Of a DNA stretch of 10,622 nt, positions 5,811 to 10,622 are shown piece by piece. Within the stretch, counting starts at the first letter, position 1. Every line of letters starts with the position of its first letter. The stretch comes from Methanobacteriaceae archaeon. Its GTDB lineage: Archaea; Methanobacteriota; Methanobacteria; Methanobacteriales; Methanobacteriaceae. The translations under genes were made by a program, and so were the position numbers. The notes under the pieces are model-generated. The model worked only from the letters and a program-made list of their open reading frames with translations, ran no database searches and was not told where the DNA came from. The stretch spans positions 1-10,622 of the forward strand of contig WOYJ01000134.1 of the NCBI GenBank assembly GCA_011620845.1. The letters run 5' to 3'.

Positions 5811-7310
5811 TTATATGGCCTCTTTCCACTGGCAGTAGGAATGTCTGAAGTCTACCACGGATGCTGAGGCACAATTTTTACATACTCGGGCTGGTGATGC
5901 TGGAGTTTCTTTGTGTAGGGCTATTATGTTGCTCATCATGGTGGCGGTTATTGGTTCACTGGTTAACAGGCAGGGGTAGTCGGCTAACCTCATTAGAGAG
6001 GAGAACCTGACGGTTATGGCACATGCTGGGTAGGTGTAGCGTTGTGGGTTCATGATAACTTCATTGTTACGTATAGGATCTAGGTCAACTTTAAAACCAG
6101 CGACTTTTGGTTCTAACAATCCTTCTCCACCGTTTTTGCTTTTCCTTTCTTTATCCAGGTGTTCCCATCCACGGTAGATCATGTCCATGAAGTCACAGTT
6201 GTGCAGTTCTGCTGCAGCCCCTCGGGTTGGGAACTGTTGCACGAAGTTATGGAACCTTCTGGTTAGAAGATCTATTACCGTTGGGGCGTTAAATCCGTCT
6301 AATTCAAGAATATATTCCACTGCACATGCAGAAGAACCGGTAGCTAATGATAATAGTTGATATTCGTCTTTGATGTCTTTTACAGCTCCGGTAAGTGTTG
6401 ATTCGATTACGTCTGTAGTCGCTTCGATTATAGCCATGGTAACATCGTCTTTACACATGTTGTAGGTTGATTGGGATATATGGTGGGATATGTCTCCTAC
6501 ACAGTAGGCTGGTAGAGTTACTATGTTACCGTAGTGCACTCCATCATCTATCGCTTCAATAACTGTCTTTTTTATCCCGTCTTTGTACCGGGCCATGTAT
6601 TTTCTGACATCGAATGATTCATGACCCACTGAATCCATCAACTTGGCCTGTGCTTCCACCGGTGTTCTGTAAATGGACTTTATCATCTCTATCTCTTTTC
6701 CGATAGCTTCGGTTAGTGAATCTCCTCCTTCTATGCTACTGGCAAATACTTCTCCTATTCCATAGGAAGTATTCATACCCCATGATTTAGAAGATAGTAT
6801 GGCCTGTTTATGGTCGACTGGGATATCCACAGTTTTTAGTATTCTGTTTATCACGTTGCTGGTACTTCCCGGTATCAGGGCAAAATCTACCACACAGGTA
6901 GGTCCGTAAAAACCACCGTATCTCCTTACCACTTCACGACCTATCAACGCTTCATTTTTACCTATAGCATCGATGAATTTGTCCATGCTGGTTTTAAAAT
7001 CTTCATCTTCATCGTACAGGATTTCCAGGATAGTTGGAGTCTGGTAGTGTTCTACGAATGGGTCGTCTTCCGGTCTGACCTTATCAGTGAGGCCTTTTAA
7101 TGTTTCAAAATGGACGTTTATAGACCTTTTATGAAGGTTTAAAACCGATTCACTCTGACCATCCACTGCTTCCATCTTATTTGCAACATCGACGTAAGGC
7201 TTGGTGTGTTCGATTTTAAACTCTTGCCCTCTATATTTTTTAACAGTCTCCACATCTGCTCTTTGAGCCATTAAAGCCTCTTTAACCATCTTTTCATATA
7301 CTTCTACCAT
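5811..7310 (-). CDS. DUF2193 family protein of methanogens
   Basis: This large (499-aa) soluble protein matches what I recall of DUF2193, a family found mainly in methanogens and of unknown function. It has no signal peptide or membrane helix. Its body is mostly helical, with conserved-looking segments R-R-Y-G-G-F-Y-G-P-T-C-V (129-140), S-S-K-S-W-G-M-N-T-S-Y-G-I-G (173-186) and F-P-T-R-G-A-A-A-E-L-H-N-C (360-372). The C-terminus carries C-x2-C at 477/480 and H-x2-C at 490/493, a possible metal site; other cysteines are at 139, 270, 286, 339, 372, 430 and 447. ATG 7310 is chosen over the in-frame GTG at 7319 because a GAGGTG box ends 6 nt before it. It heads a tight operon with DUF2180 and aqpM. 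Possible TATA-like stretches lie near 7345-7369, but none is decisive. Confidence 0.85.
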   Translation of the reverse strand: MVEVYEKMVKEALMAQRADVETVKKYRGQEFKIEHTKPYVDVANKMEAVDGQSESVLNLHKRSINVHFETLKGLTDKVRPEDDPFVEHYQTPTILEILYDEDEDFKTSMDKFIDAIGKNEALIGREVVRRYGGFYGPTCVVDFALIPGSTSNVINRILKTVDIPVDHKQAILSSKSWGMNTSYGIGEVFASSIEGGDSLTEAIGKEIEMIKSIYRTPVEAQAKLMDSVGHESFDVRKYMARYKDGIKKTVIEAIDDGVHYGNIVTLPAYCVGDISHHISQSTYNMCKDDVTMAIIEATTDVIESTLTGAVKDIKDEYQLLSLATGSSACAVEYILELDGFNAPTVIDLLTRRFHNFVQQFPTRGAAAELHNCDFMDMIYRGWEHLDKERKSKNGGEGLLEPKVAGFKVDLDPIRNNEVIMNPQRYTYPACAITVRFSSLMRLADYPCLLTSEPITATMMSNIIALHKETPASPARVCKNCASASVVDFRHSYCQWKEAI

Positions 7311-7421
7311 ACAATACACCTCATCTGTATATTGACCTAAAAAACAATAAATATTCCTGTTTTATAGTTATAACTCATTAACAACGGGAAATTCTTCTAT
7401 AAAGAAATATAATACTTAGAA

Positions 7422-8568
7422 ATGTTAGCAGGTTCTGAAGGTTTAGGGGGATATATTTTGACGACGCCACCATCACCCAGTTCATCGGTATCATCGCCCT
7501 GATTTTTATCCTATTTTCAGGTGGACTCGACACTAAATGGAGTGAAGTAAAACCAATCCTCTGGAGAGGAGTAGTACTTTCTAAGTAGGTGTTTTAATAA
7601 CCGCCGTTGCATTGGGACTTTTCATTAACTGGATCACTGGTTTTTCATCTCATTGAATCCCTGCTAATCGGTTCCATAGTTTCTTCCACCGATGCTGCAG
7701 CAGTATTCGCAATCTTCCGGTCTCGAGGTGGAAAAAAGCTTAAAAAATAATATTGAACCTACTCTGGAACTTGAAAGTGGAACCAACGATCCTATGGCCT
7801 ATTTTTTGACCACCACCCTGATATTTCTTGTCCTGAACCCCACGACTTCTACTGAATCCACCATATTACTACTCATACAGTCAATTGGGCTTGGATTAAT
7901 TTTAGGTGTGGTTTTTGGGAAAGGAATGGTAATGCTCATCAACAATATTAAACTCCACATCCCCGGTCTTTATCCTGTACTCACCATAGCATTGGCCTTC
8001 CTAACGTTTACAGTAACCTATTTCGTGGGCGGAAACGGCCTTTTAAGTGTGTTATATTGCAGCCCTTATATTAGGAAATGATAATTTTGTCCAAAAAAAG
8101 GTTCAGATGCAATTCTTCGATGGATTAGCCTGGTTAATGTAGATAGTCATGTTTTTAACAGATGCACTGGAAGGTACCCCTGGATTGGAGAAATTACTGG
8201 TTAATGCAGATAGTCATGTTTTTAACCCTGGGACTCCTGGTTTTCCCCTCACAAATTATTCCAATAACAGGTATAGGGCTTGTAATCTCATTTTTCCTTA
8301 TCCTGGTTGCCAGACCCTGGTAGTGTTCCTGTGTTTTTTATCCTTCAAGGTTGCTGTTAAAGATCAGGTTTTCATCTTCTGGGTGGGTATCCGTGGTGCA
8401 GTGCCCATCATCCTTGCCACATTCCCCATTGCAGCAGGAGTCAGCAGTGCTAACATGATCTTCGACATCGTTTTCTTCATAACCATAACCTCTGCCCTGC
8501 TACAGGGATCAACCATCAACATATTTGCCCGGTATCTGGGTCTTTCGGGCTCCACAACCGAAGAATAA
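7422..8568 (+). pseudogene. Dead cation/proton antiporter gene (NhaP2-like)
   Basis: Fragments in all three + frames join into one CPA1-type Na+ or K+/H+ antiporter: M-L-A-G-S-E-G at 7422, F-D-D-A-T-I-T-Q-F-I-G at 7457, S-S-T-D-A-A-A-V-F near 7680-7710, E-S-G-T-N-D-P-M (about 7770-7795), D-G-L-A-W-L-M near 8120, and V-G-I-R-G-A-V-P-I-I-L-A (about 8384-8420). These are the family's membrane-core motifs in the right order. The first 40 or so residues expected before M-L-A-G are missing. Frame breaks lie at the G-run 7446-7450, near 7583, 7643-7651, 7726-7748, at 8052/8053 and 8315-8317. A CAG codon has become TAG at 8140, and a 67-bp insertion shifts the frame near 8159-8226. A C-terminal TrkA-type domain is absent. 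No functional product is possible; parts at 7692-8081 and 8149-8568 are open only by chance. Confidence 0.93.
8130..8226 (+). repeat. 30-bp direct repeat bounding an insertion in the antiporter pseudogene
   Basis: Positions 8130-8159 and 8197-8226 carry the same 30 bases (beginning ctggttaatg, ending tttttaac) with a single difference, T at 8140 versus C at 8207. The 37 bp between them (8160-8196) have no counterpart in the antiporter family. The copy spacing of 67 bp is not a multiple of three, so the event shifts the reading frame. The second copy keeps the ancestral CAG codon and the first copy has TAG. Confidence 0.85.
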
Positions 8569-8576
8569 ATATATAT
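8567..8576 (+). promoter_or_regulatory. Predicted TATA box for the flavoprotein gene
   Basis: The stretch aaatatatat overlaps the stop codon of the antiporter pseudogene and is centred about 53 bp before the next start codon. Transcription would begin near 8597, leaving a leader of roughly 27 nt that contains a strong GGAGG ribosome binding site (about 8611-8615). Confidence 0.5.
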
Positions 8577-8624
8577 CCCGCTCTAAAATTAATAAACTGA
8601 AAAATTAGTTGGAGGAATGTACTT

Positions 8625-9191
8625 ATGAAAGTAATCTTATTATGCGGCAGCCCCAGACCTAGTGGGAATACTTATCATGTCCTGGAGGAATGTGCCAGTG
8701 TTATAGAAGACCAGGAACTGGAAGTGGAGATAATACCATTTGTGGGTAAAAAAATCGAATCATGCATCGCCTGCGGGAAATGCGGAGATCTGGGAGAATG
8801 CAGTCTCAACGATGATTTAAACTCCATAATTGCCAAGATCAAAGATGCTGAAGGACTGATCGTCGGCTCCCCAGTCTACTTCGGAACTGCCCGGGGGGAT
8901 GTGATGTCCGCCCTGCAGAGGATTGGAATGGTATCCATGAGAAACGATAACTTCCTATCCTGGAAAGTTGGAGGCCCCATAGCCGTCGCCCGGAGAGGAG
9001 GGCAGACTTCAACCTTACAGGAGATGTTGATGTTCTTCTTCATCAACGACATGATCGTTCCCGGCTCCACCTACTGGAACATGGTCTTTGGACATACCCC
9101 TGGTGAAGTACAGGATGATGAGGAGGGTATGAAAACCATTCGCCGTTTTGGATACAATGTAGCCACGTTAATTAAGAAAATAAATGATTAA
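8625..9191 (+). CDS. Iron-sulfur flavoprotein (flavodoxin-like, Isf type)
   Basis: This 188-aa protein has a flavodoxin-like FMN-binding fold. The FMN phosphate loop is G-S-P-R-P-S-G-N-T (8-16) and a second FMN segment is G-S-P-V-Y-F-G (81-87). Between them lies a compact cysteine motif, C-x2-C-x2-C-x5-C at 47/50/53/59, which in the Isf family of methanogens binds a [4Fe-4S] cluster. Length is close to the roughly 190 residues of Methanosarcina Isf. Such proteins carry electrons between ferredoxin and small acceptors, including oxygen or peroxide in some cases; the partner here is unknown. A GGAGG box 9 nt before the ATG fixes the start. The gene is probably monocistronic, and its last codons already match the start of the tandem repeat that follows. 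Confidence 0.9.
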   Translation: MKVILLCGSPRPSGNTYHVLEECASVIEDQELEVEIIPFVGKKIESCIACGKCGDLGECSLNDDLNSIIAKIKDAEGLIVGSPVYFGTARGDVMSALQRIGMVSMRNDNFLSWKVGGPIAVARRGGQTSTLQEMLMFFFINDMIVPGSTYWNMVFGHTPGEVQDDEEGMKTIRRFGYNVATLIKKIND

Positions 9192-9361
9192 AGTTTAAAT
9201 GATTCTTAAGAGCTTTGATTAATGATTAAAATAGTTAGAATAATTCTTGAAATCATTGATTAATGATTAAAGTAGTTAGAATAATTCTTAAAATCATTGA
9301 TTAAAGTAGTTTAAATAACTCTTAAAATTTTTGATTAATAATTCTTAAAATTTGATTAAAA
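9183..9361 (+). repeat. AT-rich 41-bp tandem repeat
   Basis: Two full copies begin at 9215 and 9256, each 41 bp, starting ttgattaatgattaaa and containing agttagaataattctt. A third copy (9297-9330) has lost a 7-bp piece, a fourth (9331-9351) is reduced to ttgattaataattcttaaaat, and a stub (9352-9360) touches the next start codon. A more diverged copy (9183-9214) begins inside the last codon of the flavoprotein gene. The block fills the whole 170-bp gap, leaving no separate promoter or ribosome binding site for the following gene. There is no unique spacer between copies, so it is not a CRISPR array. Confidence 0.85.
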
Positions 9362-10099
9362 ATGACAGAAGAACAGTTATATCGGAAGTTCGCCAGATAC
9401 TACGACCGGATATATGAAAAGATAGACCTCCGACTAGAGGTAGATTTCATAAAATGGGCCGCAGAACAGCATAAACCCTGTGGGGGTAATAAGCTGCTGG
9501 ATATAGCCTGTGGAACAGGCCGACACGCCCAACTCCTGAAGGATGACTTCGATGTATTTGGAGTGGATATAAATCCTGAGATGCTGAAGATAGCCCGGGA
9601 AAAACTGCCTGATATTAATTTTCTAGAAGGAGACATGAAAAAATTAAATTTAGAGGAAAAATTTGATGTGGTTATATGTATGTTCAGTGCCATAAATTAC
9701 AACACCACCCGGGAGGAGTTTAAGGGGACGCTTAAAAATTTTTACACCCACCTGAATGAAGGCGGGGTTTTAATCTTTGATTACGGTATTAACAAAGAAA
9801 ATTGGATTGAAGGACTGGTGAGCATGGATACAGTGGTTGATGATGACCTTAAACTGGCCAGGATCTGCCAGTCACACCTGGAAAATGGAATATTCCAGGC
9901 AAACTTCGTATTCCTTATAAAAGAAGATGGTAAGCTGGACTTCGATATCGACCAGCATAAACTAGGAGTCCTGGGAATTGAAGAGGTAATTGACTCCATG
10001 ACTGAAACAGGTTTTAAGAGCTTCATTTACTCTGATTTTACAGAGAAAGAGTGGGATGTGGTATCCGGTGAACGCCCTATCTTTGTAGGAGTCAAATAA
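9362..10099 (+). CDS. Class I SAM-dependent methyltransferase
   Basis: This 245-aa protein has the Rossmann-like methyltransferase fold. Motif I is L-L-D-I-A-C-G-T-G-R (45-54), the acidic end of the second strand is G-V-D-I-N-P-E-M (67-74), a further SAM-contact segment is E-G-D-M (89-92), and F-D-V-V-I-C-M-F-S-A (101-110) forms the fourth strand. The C-terminal part (about 140-245) ends in a beta segment E-R-P-I-F-V-G-V-K seen in several small-molecule methyltransferases. The substrate is unknown. There is no Shine-Dalgarno: the ATG directly follows the AT-rich tandem repeat (gattaaaaatg), so the mRNA is either leaderless or the gene relies on the repeat as its promoter. The NifX-like gene begins 52 nt downstream and may be co-transcribed. 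Confidence 0.9.
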   Translation: MTEEQLYRKFARYYDRIYEKIDLRLEVDFIKWAAEQHKPCGGNKLLDIACGTGRHAQLLKDDFDVFGVDINPEMLKIAREKLPDINFLEGDMKKLNLEEKFDVVICMFSAINYNTTREEFKGTLKNFYTHLNEGGVLIFDYGINKENWIEGLVSMDTVVDDDLKLARICQSHLENGIFQANFVFLIKEDGKLDFDIDQHKLGVLGIEEVIDSMTETGFKSFIYSDFTEKEWDVVSGERPIFVGVK

Positions 10100-10151
10100 A
10101 TCTGGACCATCTTCCTCGGGGTTAAATAAAATCTGGAAATAGTGGTATAAA

Positions 10152-10487
10152 ATGAAATTAGCAATCGCATCCTCAGATGACGAAGATTACGTTGAACATT
10201 TTGGTAAAGCCCAGAAATTTCTTATCTACGAATTTGATGGGGAAGAAGCGAAGTTCATTGAAACCAGGGAATCTCCCAAGGAACTTGGGGAAAAACACCA
10301 GTGGGGAAAATCATTAAATGTGGTAAAAGATGCTGATGTAATCATCTGCATGCAGATCGGTATAAACGCCAAACCAGCACTCAGGAAGATGGGTAAAACT
10401 GTGGTAGAGGATGAAGGAACCCTTGATGAAGTTTTAGGGCGTTATATCAAACATTACCAGTTCATGAACCGTCCACTTAAATTTTAA
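10152..10487 (+). CDS. NifX/NifB-type iron-molybdenum cluster-binding protein
   Basis: This 111-aa protein matches the dinitrogenase iron-molybdenum cofactor family. It has the usual start (M-K-L-A-I-A-S-S-D), the H-F-G-K-A motif around His16, a central strand with D-A-D-V-I-I-C-M-Q-I-G (60-70) and the late segment A-L-R-K-M-G-K-T-V-V-E-D-E-G-T (76-90). Such small proteins bind or carry iron-sulfur or metal clusters. Methanogens have many stand-alone copies not linked to nitrogenase, and no nif gene is visible here, so a nitrogen-fixation role is not implied. Its spacing to the methyltransferase is 52 nt, with a short direct repeat (tcaaataaatctgga and ttaaataaaatctgga) in the gap. A weak GTGGT box precedes the ATG. 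Confidence 0.87.
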   Translation: MKLAIASSDDEDYVEHFGKAQKFLIYEFDGEEAKFIETRESPKELGEKHQWGKSLNVVKDADVIICMQIGINAKPALRKMGKTVVEDEGTLDEVLGRYIKHYQFMNRPLKF

Positions 10488-10496
10488 AACAACTTT

Positions 10497-10622
10497 CTAA
10501 TACATCTCCAACAGTAATTCAACCTCATCTTCCAAGGTCAACTCACCCAATTCTTTTAAATCAGCTTTTTTAACTGCAATATAAGCTTTAGCAAGTTTTT
10601 CTCCCATTGCAGATAAGATTAC
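10497..10622 (-). CDS. 3' end of an unrecognised gene
   Basis: A - strand frame enters from the right edge and stops at TAG (10497-10499), giving 41 residues that end L-E-D-E-V-E-L-L-L-E-M-Y. The visible part is charged and helical (M-G-E-K-L-A-K-A-Y-I-A-V-K-K-A-D-L-K-E-L), with no membrane segment. Codon choice looks normal for the region and there is no internal stop. It could be the C-terminus of a larger protein or most of a small one starting at the ATG near 10607. I do not recognise it. It converges on the NifX-like gene with only 9 nt between stop codons. Confidence 0.65.
   Translation of the reverse strand, partial: VILSAMGEKLAKAYIAVKKADLKELGELTLEDEVELLLEMY

Noticed and set aside
7311..7319. 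GTG at 7319 as the start of DUF2193
   Set aside because: The GTG overlaps the GAGGTG ribosome binding site itself; ATG 7310 has correct spacing from that site.
7692..8568. Two separate membrane protein genes (7692-8081 and 8149-8568)
   Set aside because: Both are pieces of one antiporter: motifs continue across the gaps in other frames, and neither has a credible start or ribosome binding site.
9183..9361. Repeats as a possible CRISPR array
   Set aside because: Copies are directly adjacent with no unique spacers, are extremely AT-rich, and shrink in length; there are no cas genes in the window.
9400..10026. Two long - strand frames opposite the methyltransferase gene
   Set aside because: Serine-rich, low-complexity products typical of antisense reading; the + strand gene has all the family motifs.
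10088..10137. Short direct repeat between the methyltransferase and NifX-like genes
   Set aside because: Only about 15 bp with an indel and AT-rich; it may be chance, so it is mentioned in the gene entry and not scored as a finding.
10152..10487. Nitrogen fixation locus
   Set aside because: Only a stand-alone NifX/NifB-like protein is present; methanogens carry several such proteins unrelated to nitrogenase, and no nif structural gene is in view.

Overview
The window looks like chromosomal DNA of a methanogenic archaeon, most likely Methanobacteriales (Methanobacterium or a close relative). This rests on an aquaporin that matches AqpM as I recall it almost throughout, on methanogen-type families (DUF2193, DUF2180, DUF116, DUF2178, a NifX-like cluster-binding protein, an iron-sulfur flavoprotein), on archaeal TATA-like boxes placed so that several mRNAs would be leaderless, and on GGTGAT-type ribosome binding sites. 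The assignment comes from reading the sequence and was not confirmed by a search.

Left part (1-2775). A possible tail of an upstream gene is followed by a DUF116 cysteine-rich membrane protein and a TauE/SafE-type anion exporter on the + strand. Facing them on the - strand is a small accessory cassette: a broken DUF2178 gene, an intact DUF2178 four-helix membrane protein, a 65-aa Xre-type repressor, and a very short membrane protein that overlaps the repressor gene and may itself be frameshifted.

Middle part (2776-7319). An apparently complete RNase III and an apparently complete NudC-type NAD(H) pyrophosphatase are on the + strand, each with a TATA-like box at leaderless spacing. Between them is an unrecognised 80-aa gene on the - strand. 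Next comes a tight three-gene - strand operon, DUF2193 > DUF2180 (small Cys/His protein) > aqpM (water/glycerol/gas channel), with gaps of 19 and 10 nt. This operon is the most interesting unexplained unit here.

Right part (7320-10622). A NhaP2-type cation/proton antiporter gene is clearly dead: it lacks its 5' end and has several one-base shifts, a nonsense codon and a 67-bp insertion bounded by a 30-bp direct repeat. Beyond it lie an iron-sulfur flavoprotein gene, an AT-rich 41-bp tandem repeat that fills the gap up to the next start codon, a class I SAM methyltransferase, a NifX/NifB-type cluster-binding protein, and the 3' end of an unrecognised gene on the - strand.

No rRNA, tRNA, CRISPR array, insertion sequence or defence system was seen. 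Two clear pseudogenes and one doubtful third suggest local gene decay around otherwise ordinary genes. Because many of the lesions are single-base changes in homopolymers, sequencing error remains possible for the simpler ones.
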